Made by a program: the position numbers and the translations under genes. The notes under the pieces were generated by a model. It saw nothing but the letters and a program-made list of their open reading frames with translations. It had not been told where the DNA came from and ran no database searches. From Eutypella sp. D-1 (Eukaryota; Ascomycota; Sordariomycetes; Xylariales; Diatrypaceae), in assembly GCA_023313575.1 (NCBI GenBank), contig JAJTTP010000001.1:3782001-3846000 (forward strand): a stretch of DNA of 64,000 bases. The letters run 5' to 3'. Below, one piece after another: positions 31,406 through 43,264 of the stretch (its first letter is position 1; each line of letters begins with the position of its first letter).

Positions 31406-34400
31406 ATGTCAACTTCAAACGAAGGAGCTGAGCTGAGGCTCGTCTCTTCAATACGCTATAAACTAGCAAACGTCTCTGGCGACGAGAAAAAGCTGAGCGA
31501 CATGCTGCAGACTCAACTTGCCCCGCTTCTAGAGAAGGCTGGCAGTCAGCATAAGGCAGTTCGAGATGCTGTATGTAGTTGATATCACATGTTCTGCGCG
31601 TAGGCCTGGTAGCTGACCCAATTGCCAGACATTTCAGGCATTCATCAGTGTCAACAATTTCGTAAAGCCGTCGGGGTATGTTCCCCAAGCATCCCACTCA
31701 CTAGCCGTCTATGCTAATCTGCAGGTCCCAGCGTGATATTGCCCGTCAAGTCTCTACTAGAACAGTACAAGAGAACAGCTTCGCCTATGGTCAAGCAGCT
31801 AGACCTCAGTTTGATCAAGCAGGGGATACTCAGACTTGACCAGCAGGAACGCCGGGCTCTTCTACCTGTCGCGCTGCAAGGCATCTCGAAGGAAACGAGT
31901 CCTGCGAGCGCTGCTGGATTCTTCAACATATTCTTACGTCTGTTACTCGATATCAAGGTTCCAGGACGGGGTACCAATGAAGATATCTCTCTTCGAGCTA
32001 CTATTGGTCTCTCTGACCCACCGGATGCTAGGTACACTGCGGAATGGTTAGGTAAGCTATTCTTGCTTCGACAGGATATAGCGCTGGCTTCCGAGGAAGA
32101 TTTAGGCAAACTATTGACAGCGTCACCATCTGGCCTCACGAAGGACGATGTGGCATTTCTTCGTAACAATAACCCCCACGCTTGGAGGCCCAATGCCCCG
32201 AATAGCCTAAGTTTGGCTGAATGCAAGATAAAAGCTGCCAACTTCCTCGCAAGCGGTGCCTTCACGGATAAGGAGCGTTACCTACCATCGATATGCGCGG
32301 CGGGATCCGCCGATTCTCGCATTACCCTTCTAGCGGATGATGTGTTGAAAAGATCAGATGTCGACCTTGAAGGTCAGGATATCATCTCGGCCCTTTTCGA
32401 TGCCCACAGTCGATTCCCTGCTGCACATCGAATGCAGATCCTCAAACTATTATCCAGATCGCGAACGGCATGTAACTTCAAAAGCGAGGTGGTACAGGCC
32501 GTAAAGGAAGACTTTGGTCTAACATCTGGAGATAACGCCGTCGTGCTTGGACTAGAAGCTTTACGCCTACACAAAGCCTTACTCACGTTCCTCGCCTGGA
32601 TAGCCAGAAATAGCTCCACATCTAATGAGGTCGATCACGAAATGGGACCTGCACTGGTCTTCCTCTTGAAGGACTACATCCTGGCTCAAGGATGGCCCAG
32701 TCCTCGTCCTCGCGCAAATCAAGCACAATACCAGGACGAACAGAGGCTACGCTCGATTGCATACGAGACGATTGGTACCCTGGCTAGAGGTAGCAAGTTC
32801 GACCACAAGGGCAAAGACTCTCTCCTGAAATGGCTATTTGACTCGCTCGTTTCAGACTCTAGCTCAGACGTCGTGGTGTATATTGAGAGTGCTCTTTCCA
32901 GTATGATGGGCCTCTTTAAACCAACTACACCTGCCGAGTCTCGCGATTTAGAGATACTACTTCTGGAATATATGACCCTGTCGGCAAGACAAGGTATCCG
33001 AACTGCTCGTCATGTTGCGGCCCGTTTCGCAAACAATTGCCTGCCTTATCACAACATCAAGGCCCGGTGGATCGATATTCTGGCCGTAAGCGGTGGCACT
33101 TCCGAGAGACGAGATGTGCTCGAGGAGGGACAGAGAGGGCTAGACCCTTGGTGGGCAACCAAATTTCAGCCCGACGAAGAACTGGAACTTCCCGACTGGA
33201 GTGTGATGACCTATGAATTCCTTGACGCAAGTACTCGTGAGCTTGGCGAGGATGAGATGGCTGTCGATCAAACATCGAGGTATACATCGTTTACCAATGA
33301 CCGCCTCTCGGCGTTCCCGATCACATTGCAGTATATCAAGCAAATCCTGTTTGCCACTGCACTTGGTGAGAGGAAGTTTGAGATTGACTGGGAATCACAA
33401 CTACAAACGAGGCTGCAGAACGATCTTGCGACCAGACGTGCCCTAAGAAAGAGCTTGTTGGAATCTGCTGGCCATGATGCTCTACTGAAACTTTTGCATG
33501 CGACCCTCGATGGACTTAGAGACCACCCAGATGTAGGTGCAGAAGATGCTGTTACATGCTTAGCCGAAATACTGTCATTTGCGCCCCGGGACACTGTTAT
33601 CAGGCCTCTGTCGACACGGGCCCCGGAGCTCTTACAAGTAGTCAAGTCGAACAACCAAAAAGTCAGGCAACTGGCTTCGAAGGCATTTGGTATCCTTTCC
33701 CCTTGGGATGAACAGATTTTATCCTCCATCACCCAATTGCAAAGTTTTGTAGAATCCTGCAGAAACCCCTCAGCGTCACAATCCGCTGAGTACCAGGGCT
33801 CGGTGGCTTGTCTGGGCAACTATCTCGCCCATGCAGTATACTATGGCAAAGCTGATGAAACGCATTCCGCCAATGTTGTCGATCTCCTGAATGGGAAGTT
33901 TGGCATGGCTCTGAAGAGCACAGATTTGAACGTCAGGGATGTATATATTGACACAATGAGTCAGCTTTGGACTGCCGGCCTAGCGTTCCCGGCAGATGCC
34001 GGTCAGCTTGATCTCATTGTGGACTCGCTATCAAAATTGGCATCATCTAACAACGAGAAGGCAACCAGGGCTTTAGGACGACTAGCTATTCCAGCTTCTG
34101 CCGATGAGGACATTAACAATATGCCCTCTACGGAGAAAGTCCTTGAGACGCTATTCGCGTTAACAGAAACCAAACGCACAGAGGTGCACCTTGCCACGGG
34201 AGAAGCAATAGCTGCTGCCATCGCGAGATGGCAGTCGGAGGCCGTGCAGCTCGATCTTGATGTCGAACCTCTAGGATCCGGAGAATCCAGTATAACGGAA
34301 ACTCTCACAAAGAGACCGGATCGGATCACCGCTACCCTCGAGAAGCTCATCCATGATTGCAAGACTACAAAGCCATCCCTACTGAAAGCTTCGGGAATCT

Positions 34401-37111
34401 GGCTCTTCTGCATCATACAGTACTGCTCAAGCCTAGTCGAGACCCAAGCTAGGCTACGTGAGTGTCAAGTTGCATTCATGCGGCTCTTGTCCGCCCGTGA
34501 TGAACTTGTGCAAGAGATGGCTTCACGAGGTCTAGCGTTGGTTTACGAGAGGGGCGACGAAACGCTGAAAGGTGATCTGGTTAAGGACCTAGTCGCCAGT
34601 TTCACTGGGACTAAGACTCAGCTCAAGGTAGACGACGACACTGAGCTTTTTGATGCCGGAGCCCTTCCTACCGGGGAGGGTAAGTCCGTCACCTCGTACA
34701 AAGACATTGTCAGCCTTGCCAACGAGGTCGGCGACCAAAGTCTCATCTACAAATTCATGGCCCTCGCGACCAACGCGGCCACTTGGACTACACGATCCGC
34801 CTTTGGCCGATTTGGCTTGAGCAATATTCTCTCTGACGCAGAGCTGGATCCAAAGATATATCCCAAACTATATCGATACCGTTTCGACCCTAACGGCAAC
34901 GTGAGGAGGTCTATGGATGATATCTGGAAGGCAGTCGTCAAAGACTCGACGGTTGTGATCGATCAGTATTTCGATGCTATCATGGACGACTTATTGAAGA
35001 GTATATTGGATGGAAGAGAATGGCGTGTCCGCGAGGCCAGCTGCGCAGCAATTGCCGAGCTTATCTATGGTCAACCCTTTCCGAAGTACGAGAAGTACTA
35101 CACCGATATCTGGAGGGTGACACTGAGGGTTCTCGATGACCGCAAAGAATCGGTTAGAAGTGCTGCTCTGAAGCTTTGTATGAACCTCTCCAAAACGCTC
35201 GTCACACAGCTCAAGGAGAACAACTCTTCCGCTTCGGCGCGGGCTATGGTGACCCAAGTTGTGCCCTTTCTGCTTTCTGATAAGGGTATCGAGAGCTCCG
35301 TTCAGGAAGTCAAGATCATGGCAATCACCACAGTGCTGGACGTAGTCAAGAACGGCGGAGATGCGTTAAAATCTTTCATATCCACGATCATCATCCATTG
35401 CTTGGGACTGCTGAGCACGGTAGAACCGGAGCAGGTCAACTATTACTACCAACGGGCCGGCGAGGCCGACCGTGAACACTTCGACAAACTCCGAAGCAGT
35501 GCAGCAACGCAATCCCCAATATTCGAGTGCATCGTAAATTGTCTGCGTTTTACGGACGAGGAGGTCATGAAAGAACTGACGCCGCAGCTGGTCCAAACGA
35601 TCAAGTCAGCCATCGGTATGCAGACCAAGGTCGGCTGCAGCGAGGTTTTGAGCACTCTGGCTCTGCGTCACAGCATTCTCTTGCCGCCGTATAATGCCCA
35701 ATTCCTTAAGACGTTGGAGACGCAGATCCTGGACCGGAACCATGAAACGAGCAAGGCGTACGCGCGGAGCGCAGCATACCTCCTGCGCGGGGCGGCCCCC
35801 GAGGTACGTGACCGGTTCACGACGCGGCTTGCAGATTTGTACTTCGCAGCGGAGGATGACGTGCGGCGCCAGAAGGTGGCGGACGCCGTGTTGGCGGTGG
35901 CCAAGGTGTCGCCCGACGCGTTCAGCGACCTTGAGGCCCGTCTCTTGCCTCTCGCTTACCTTGCGCGTCACGACACGGACGAGTACGTTGCCGAGGAGTT
36001 CGACGCCGTCTGGTCTCAACACGCCGGAAGTAGCCACAGTGTCGCTCGCTTCGTCGACGAGATCGTTGCATTTGCTGAGAGGGGCCTCGACACGTCCAAA
36101 TGGGCGCTGCAGCACGGTGCGGCGCTGACCATTGCGTCGATGATCAACGCGCTCGGCGGCGCGGGCACGAGCACTACGACTGGCAACGCCGGCACCATCA
36201 AGGACCTCGACATCGACGACGACGGTGCCGACGGCGGGAAGCAGCTCAGCGAAGCGACGCTTCGCCGCATATGGCCAGCGTTTGAGCGGGGCCTGGCGCT
36301 CAAGACTTTCAAGGGGAAGGAGCGGCTGGCAGCGGCGCTCCCGGTGTTTGTGCGTCGCGGGCGGAACCTGTGGATGGTGGACGCCGCAGTGGCAGCGCAG
36401 ACGAAGAAAATAGCGGTCCGTGAGGCGAAGCGGAACAACGAGGACTACCGGCCCAGCGCGCTCGAGGCCCTCGGCGCCTTCGCCGCCGCCAGGGACGACC
36501 TCGACATGTATGCCGAGGTGGTCGACGTCGTGTCCCCGCACCTGGTGCACGGCGACGAAGACGACGGCGCCGGCAAGACCGGCAAGGCGGCGCACTCCCT
36601 CACGGAACTCGAGCGCAGGACCGCAGCCGCGGCTCTCAGGGCCATCATGGCGGCGTATAACCGCGGGCGCATGCACACCGACCCGCCCGCCGTGCTCGCA
36701 GAGGTCGCCGCCGTCGTCGAGGGCGAGAGGGCCCGCCAGGCCATCGCCGCCGCCAGGGACACGTGGTTCGCAGGCGCAACGGCGCTCTTGCAGCGTGCAG
36801 CAGCTGGAGCGTCTTCCCGGGACCCAAAGACGGCGGCGGGGGGTAGTCCAGGCGGCTTGGCCGCGCGGTGGTTCGCGCTGCTCGTCGCCGACGCCGACGC
36901 CGTCGTTCTGGAGAGCCAGCGCTCGGCGCGGGCCAAGGCGATCGCGGCGTTCGTGCGCGCCTGGAAGGAAGGCGCTTTTGGGGTTGTCTCATCTGACGAG
37001 AAGCGGGTTCTGGTGGAGGAAGTTGGTCAGAAGGTTAGGGCTCTGGCGGAGGCGGATAGGTCGTTAGACGTGCAAGAGTTGCTGCGGGCCGCTGTGGCTG
37101 AGTTGAAATAG
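31406..37111 (+). CDS. ECM29: Proteasome component ECM29 (HEAT-repeat proteasome adaptor/scaffold)
   Basis: Three exons (31406-31570, 31629-31675, 31732-37111) encode 1863 residues, the usual size for ECM29. The N-terminus (LRLVSSIRYKLANVSGDEKKLSDMLQTQL) and the following VILPVKSLLEQY match the ECM29 family start. The remainder is helical HEAT-type repeat sequence, for example RFDPNGNVRRSMDDIWKAVVKD, WRVREASCAAIAELIYGQP and DRKESVRSAALKLCMNLSK. Family role: binds the 26S proteasome, bridges core and regulatory particles, helps surveillance of faulty proteasomes and disassembly under oxidative stress; cytosolic and nuclear. The second intron uses the acceptor CCCAG at 31731 rather than the nearer CTGCAG at 31724, because only the former keeps frame. 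The last 1.3 kb is markedly richer in G+C than the rest. Confidence 0.92.
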
Positions 37112-38555
37112 GGGGACACAGGGGAAGAGGGGGGGTGTGGTGTGGTTCCTTTTAGATTTCGTTTGACATATTTCATTGCATCCACTCAATAAACATCTTG
37201 AACTGGCCAGTCTCGAAATCCTGAAGATTATGTATTTTCATCTTGAAGGTAGGGGGTTGTTTGTATTCCAAGATATCCTGCTTGGTGGTACTGAGATCAA
37301 AGTTACACACATTCCTTGCTAAGCTTCAAGTGCCTTCTAACCAAACCTCCTTTCCACCTCCAGCTTCTGCTTGCTGCCTAGGTCCTAACCAAATAACACA
37401 GTTTTTTTTAAGCACTACTAAGCTTAGGATATCATAACGTTTACTGGTGATGCTATGCGACATCCATGCTGTACTTGACATATTCACATTTAGGACTTCC
37501 CCCCTACTCTAGAATGTGACCTTTTCTCCTTGGCTCTTAGGTAATCACTTAAGGGTTGGTACGATAGAGCCGGGGAAATATCGGAGTTAAGAAGATCGGG
37601 GGGTCGGTACTTAGGTACCGAGATCACACGCCACTACCCCACTACCTCTTAATCGATAGCAGTTACCTAATTATCCCGCGGTTGCGTCACAATAGCAGCA
37701 GCCTTAAACAGGCCCTGGGCAAACAGGCACCCATCGCCTAAGTACTCTACCTAGGCGGCGACTCACCAACCATCCGGGTAGGTAATAAGTACCTAGGTAT
37801 CTTCCATGATCGGGTACAAAGTGGATACCTACCTAGGTACCTAGGTAGGTAGGCACACACTCCAGGGCTGTCATAAACAGCAATAGGTAGCGTTTCAATA
37901 CTAAGTAACCGTTTGGTGATCAGGCACTGATGACACAACCACTCACCTTGCGTCAATATCTCCCTCTACATACATAACCTTACTTACCGTATGTACATAG
38001 AGTAGGTAACCTTACTTATTATCATCATTCCAAGACTTTTTACAAACGAGGGTCACTCCTCCCCACTTCCCCCCCGATATTTCCGAATTAAGAACTCCAA
38101 GCTTGCATGAGGAATATTCTAAAGCATATGCATATTGCAGGTCTACCGGATTTTTTTTAAAATAATTAATTAATTAACAAAAGTGTAGTGGGCTGAATCG
38201 ATACCTGAAAATAGGTAAGCATAGAAGAAGCCTTACTTCCACAGTTCTTACCATACCTAGGTACCGCCTCAACCGCCTCAAGGCATACTTGATCCTTATA
38301 GTTACATACACACAAACTTCTTAGTACCCGACATATGTAACTACCAACTAAAGTTCATAGGTGCCTACCTGGTAGAGCTCTACTAAGTACCTTCTACGCT
38401 TTTCCAAAGTTCTCACCTTTTTTCTTTATCTTCATCTTCGACTTCTCATCCTTTTACTGCCATCCAACCAGTCGCGACCAGCCAGACACACGCACCAGAT
38501 ATATTCTAGGCTACATTCGCGGACGAGAGAAAGCATTGCCTTCCCCCCTCCCAAG
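37112..38555. other. Intergenic region rich in CCTAGGTA motifs
   Basis: No gene seen. It contains many CCTAGGTA/TACCTAGG motifs, the 26-base palindrome listed separately, an AT-rich AATTAATTAATTAA stretch near 38163-38177, and a CT-rich segment before the UBX gene start (about 38400-38455) that is probably its promoter or leader. Confidence 0.5.
37826..37851. repeat. 26-base perfect palindrome of CCTAGGTA units
   Basis: The sequence is self-complementary over 26 bases and is built from the units TACCTACCTAGGT and its reverse complement. Neighbouring bases at 37740-37800 carry more copies (GTAGGTAATAAGTACC and others). Confidence 0.7.
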
Positions 38556-40310
38556 ATGGATGAGGATGTTCAGCAGTTCATGTCCGTGACGGGCGCCAAC
38601 GACCGTGTGGCTCGTGGGTATCTCGAGATATCAAATGGAGATCCTATGCAAGCCATACAGCTCTTCTTCGAAAACCCAGAACTTCAGGCCAGTTTCGAGG
38701 GCCCCGCCACGTCCAACCCTACCCAGCCAGCGCGTCCCAACCCCGCCGCCGCCGCCGCTGCCACTTCCACCTCTCGAAGTACGAGGGACAGAGGAACCTC
38801 TGGTCGCGAGGATGCCGAGGGTGTAATTCACTTGGATTCAGACGACGAGGGAGACTTAAACATGTCCGACGATGAGATTTTCGTGGCCGACGATAACAGC
38901 GACCATGTTGAGACTGTTGCGAGAACAGCACAAGAAGAGGAGGACGCCGCCATGGCAAGGCAATTACAAGAGCAGATGTACTCGGAAAATCATGGGTCGG
39001 GTGGCGATGGCGTGAGAGCCCCCATAGCGCGGAGGACAGAAACCCTTGCCGCCCCTGATCCCTCGTGGAGTCTGGAGGATGACCGGGAGTCTGCCATCCT
39101 AGAGCAACTCCGTCGACGGCAGATGAGTAACCGTCAGCGTAAGACATTATTACAACCTCCTCCAGCTTAAACCCAGCGCAAAGCCCACATGGCTAACGCA
39201 CACTGTGCAATCTATATAGCAGGACCACGAAACCCTTTCTCTCAATCCGTCTGGGATGACCCCAACGCACCCTCACCATCAGCCGCCGGTTATGGAAGCA
39301 CAGAAACATCGTCATCGCGCAGATTAGCCGACCTCTTTCGACCCCCTCATGACTTGATAAGTCATTTATCCTGGGATGCAGCGAGAGATGCCGGAAAAGA
39401 AGAGAAGAAGTGGATTTTGGTCAACCTCCAGGATATGAGCGTTTTTAACTGCCAAGCCCTCAACAGAGATCACTGGAAGAACGATAACCTACGATCTCTT
39501 ATTCAGGAGCATTTTATTTTCCTCCAGTACGAGAAGGGCAACCCCCAGGCTGATTCGTATATCACTTTCTACTTCCCCAACCAGTCACACGAAAACCCCG
39601 ACAATTACCCGCATGTCTCCATCATTGATCCGCGCACGGGAGAGCAAGTCAAGGTCTGGTCGGGGATGCCCTTCCCACCCCCGGACGAACTCCACGCAGA
39701 CCTGGTTGAGTTTCTGGACCGATACAGCCTCTCCAAGAACAGCAAGAACCCCGTTGTGAAGCAGAAGCCCAAGGCCAAACCTATCGACTACGGCAGAATG
39801 ACGGAAGACGAAATGATGGAGCTCGCGCTGAAGCAGAGCCTTGAGGGGAGCGGGGGTGCTTCTGGCTCCAACGTACATGACCCGGACGCGTTAACCAAGT
39901 CGAATCCGGACATTAGTGGTGACAAGGGTAAAGGCAAGGCCAGAGCGGAAGAAGATCTCACGGGAGGCTCAACTGAAGCGGCGCCGGCCAACGGAGAGGG
40001 CGAGAACACACAGTTCGCGCGTATATCATCCACGAACCCGCACGTCGAGCCTGGCGCCGCCCCGTCGACCACGCGCATTCAGTTCCGTCACTCCGGCGGT
40101 CGCGTCATCCGTCGTTTCGCTGTGTCCGACCCGGTACGCCGTATCTACGAGTGGCTCAAGGCCGAGCCGCTCGAAGGCAAGGAAGCCGGCGTCCCCTTCG
40201 AGCTCAAGGCCATGCCCGCCGGCAAGGACCTCATCGACGATCTCGATGCCACTATCGAGGAGGCGGGGCTTAAGATGGGCACCGTCATGATCGAGTACAT
40301 CGAGGACTGA
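38556..40310 (+). CDS. UBA-UAS-UIM-UBX protein, Cdc48/p97 adaptor (Ubx5 / UBXN7-like)
   Basis: Two exons (38556-39138 and 39220-40310; 81-base intron GTAAGA...TATATAG with GCTAAC branch site) encode 557 residues. Domain order: UBA-like helices at the N-terminus (QQFMSVTGANDRVARGYLEISNGDPMQAIQLFF, shown here as a region of residues 5-37); an acidic middle; a thioredoxin-fold UAS domain (KKWILVNLQDMSVFNCQAL ... FLQYEKG ... YPHVSIIDPRTGEQV); a UIM-like helix (TEDEMMELALKQSLEG); and a C-terminal UBX domain (TRIQFRHSGGRVIRRFAVSDP ... MGTVMIEYIED). Family role: recruits ubiquitylated substrates, and through the UIM neddylated cullin ligases, to the Cdc48 ATPase. With ECM29 next door, two proteasome-pathway genes sit together, but they are independently transcribed. 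Confidence 0.9.
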
Positions 40311-41419
40311 CCCTGCCTACCTACTTAGCCTTCGAGTCTACCGGCACGGGCGGAGTTCGGCGAATGGTGCAGTTATTCGGGCCGAGTAGATAGATGGATG
40401 ATGCTTTTTCCTTTTTGAGCGAGAAATCTTTGTAACTTGCGTTTTTTTTGGCCCATCCAGTACCTTGACTTGGCGGAGGAGGACTAAGGAGACTAAGGAG
40501 GGGAGAGTGTTGAACAAATAGGCATCACTGCCCAACCCCATCATAGGCAACATCTGAATCAGCCTGTCTGTTCTCCACGCGTACGACAAAGGTATGCGAG
40601 GCGAAGAGTCCGGCACGCTAGACACCGAGGGAGTGAACGGAAGAAAAGGAATACCGGGGGGGAGGAGAGTCATCAATACTTGCTAGCATTGCATCGCACC
40701 ATATACACATGCTGGTACTTGCTCAATCACTCGATCACCAGGATCGTTCATCAATAGATAAACGGACAACTTTTGAAGCTGTGTAGTAGGACGTCTTGGC
40801 TGTGCCTGTCCCTGATCTACGAGTGTGGTTGAGGTCGCTGGGCTAGATTTATATGCTGAAATTGTGTAGATGAAGAATCACCGTTCTCCTCCCCACTCGA
40901 CCGGACGCCGGCCCCCCATCTTCCCTATGGCCGACGCAAGCCCGAGTCTCGCAGAGAATTGATGGTCGGCGGAGCTTACTACCAATGATAGATAGAAATG
41001 AAACATTTGCGGTTCGAATAACTGCCGCGGATTATGTGTATGCATCCATCTTGTGTGCGACTAGCTATGATTTATCTGCATTGCATACGTATATCCTCGC
41101 ATGAACGAAAGGGGGGTTACGTAGGTGAGGGGCCATGAGGACACGAAGAACGCCCTACCGAAGAATATTCCTTCCGCTGAATACTCACATGGCAGCAGGC
41201 CTCACTGATTCCGGTTCTATGGGGTTTCTATAGCAGAGCTCATATTTGCCCCCTGGCAGACGCCGCACGAACCGCCCCCACCCTCACCCCGGCGTAAGGA
41301 TGTCACAGCCGATAACATTGCATGAAAGTGTCCCGGGGAAGGTTTAAGTATTGGGATAATCTAGATACCAGCTTGACAGCTTTTAGTCACTTCAGATACC
41401 CGACATTTTAACATGCTGG
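40311..41419. other. Intergenic region, no gene seen
   Basis: Between the convergent UBX gene and sulfotransferase-HAD gene. No RNA gene, repeat or coding frame with protein character was recognised. Confidence 0.5.
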
Positions 41420-41869
41420 CTATGCCCCCTCCGACATGATGAACCTCAGCTTATGAAGCGTATTAATCCTGGGCGGACACGCGTCGAGGTCGACATTAGC
41501 GCGTTCGTCGAGGTGGACCGAAAAGATGCCCGCAGCAGCAGCGGGAACCATGTCGCGGGCGACGCTGTCGCCGACGCAGACGGCGTCAGCGGCGTCGACG
41601 CCGAGGTGCCGCAGCACGTGCCCGAAGAGCCCGTCCGTCTTGGCCACCTGGAACCGGTTCGTGGTCGCGAGGAAGTCCACGCGGTCCGCGAGGCCCAGGT
41701 GTGCCAGCGCCCGCTCCTGCGCGTCCTGCGGGCCCTCCGTGACGACCGCGATTTTCTTCCCCTGCGCCCTCACCTCAATCAGCAGCTCCTCGGCCCCGGG
41801 TTTCAGTTTCAGGGCCCGCGTCAGCGCCGTCTCGTAGGTGTCTAGGAGCTCCTGGAGGATGCGGTCGCG

Positions 41870-41906
<37 letters not shown>

Positions 41907-43093
41907 GCGGCCGGGAGCGAGAAGTGTGCCATGACGGCGGAGAACCGCTCCCGGCGGTACTCGTGGGAGGTCTTGCCCTCGACGAAGGCGCCCGACGTCT
42001 TCTGCGCCAGCACCTCGGCGTACTTGGCCTTCAGGTCCGGGACGGGGATCCCGCCGCTGGTGCATCCGAGCGCCTGCATGGCGCTCTCGGTGGCCGCCGA
42101 CGAGGCCTTGCGAAACTCGTGCAGCGTATCGTCCAGGTCGAAAAACACCCATGTCTTCTTGGCGAGCACGGCGTGTAGTTCTGTGGCCTTCCCGCCCCAG
42201 CAGCGCACGTACCACGGCCCGAGATGACGTTCGATATAATCGATCTCCCCGGGCGAAACCTGTCCATGCCAAGGGTTGCTGCTGCTGATCACGGACGTAT
42301 GAAGATAGGGGGTTGAGACCGATCCTTTCGTTTCCCCATCAACACCACTTCCCTTTTCATTGCTCGATATAATTTTGTCAAGAGGCTGATTCGAGTTGAG
42401 CATGCCTTCTGACAAGGGCAAGCCCCATAGATCACAAATGCGTTGAACCTCAACATCTGGCCGCATGATTAGGCGTTCGTAAAGGCATACCTGATCGGGG
42501 CCATCAGTTCGATTCAACTGCTCGATGATGTCCGCATAGCAGTCAATGAAGGGGATTATATCTGTATAGCCGGCATCTTTCCAGCTATCAAAAACCCTAA
42601 CAGGATCCCGAATGAGGTACACCGGCCTGGATCGGTGCACGAATGACTTAGCCAAGAGATCCCATGTATGGAGCCGCTCCGTACTGTTCTGTAGCTGCGG
42701 AATGAATACGAGATGCTTTTTGCTAGATACCGGGGATGCGCTAATACCCCCAGAAACGTCCTTAGTAGGCGAGGAATCGGAATTCGTGATATGTGTTGTA
42801 GCCTGCAATTCTGCGGACGTTAGATCGCTTGTAGTATCACATGCTGGCGATTCCGAGAAAATACGCCTGAGTGGCGTAGACCCGCTACAGGGACAAGCCA
42901 CGATGAAGTGAGTTGAGGGCCATCGTGATTGATCTACCTCTACTAAAGACATACTCAAACTGTCGGCATCAATCTTCACTGACGTTATAGCAGAACGTAT
43001 GGGAGGTTTGAAGTTCAAATAGGCTTGATTGGTAGCGGGATTTAGGTCACCGGGGAACCCCTTGGAATCTGCGAGCAATAGGCCGTGACGCAT
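41420..43093 (-). CDS. Sulfotransferase-like / HAD-hydrolase fusion protein
   Basis: Single exon, 557 residues, ATG at 43091-43093. The N-terminal part looks like a P-loop sulfotransferase. CPCSGSTPLRR (67-77) matches the 5'-phosphosulfate loop, although the usual PxxGTT/PRSGST is altered to PCSGST. YLIRDPVRVFDSW (159-171) matches the 3'-phosphate-binding strand, with Arg162 and Ser170. WHGQVSPGEIDYIERHLG fits the C-terminal end of that fold. The second part is a HAD-superfamily hydrolase: DLDDTL at 319-324 (Asp nucleophile and general acid), AVVTEG motif II, Lys in FQVAKTDG, and motif IV VCVGDSVARD. An Ala9-Asp5 run encoded by GGC/GTC triplets at 41868-41911 (plus strand) lies in the HAD cap region. 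Possible role: modification plus dephosphorylation of a small molecule. Unknown in detail. Confidence 0.75.
41868..41911. repeat. Trinucleotide repeat (GTC then GGC) inside the HAD domain
   Basis: Runs of GTC followed by about nine GGC/GCG units encode the Ala-run and Asp-run of the minus-strand protein. The length is likely polymorphic. Confidence 0.7.
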
Positions 43094-43264
43094 CCCTGCT
43101 AGCGCAATTCGCTGGAGCCGACGCGTATCTAGGCGAGTGAACCAGATAATACCGCGTCTTGATGCTCGATAATTTCCTCATCGTCCTCTTGTAGGCATAC
43201 ATAGAACTACGGCAAAGACTTCACGGCTCTGAATTCTAAGCTACTCTCAGCTTATAATATAAAG
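43094..43264. promoter_or_regulatory. Short bidirectional promoter between two divergent genes
   Basis: Only 171 bases separate the start codons of the sulfotransferase-HAD gene (minus) and the 2OG-oxygenase gene (plus). The sequence TTATAATATAAAG ends right before the plus-strand ATG. Such close head-to-head spacing suggests shared control. Confidence 0.5.

Noticed and set aside
31718..31724. CTGCAG acceptor for the second ECM29 intron
   Set aside because: It puts the large exon out of frame; the next AG (31730-31731) joins KPSG to VILPVKSLL in frame.
35606..36676. 356-residue open frame on the minus strand inside ECM29
   Set aside because: It lies wholly opposite the GC-rich end of ECM29, has no family resemblance and is explained by few stop codons in GC-rich DNA.
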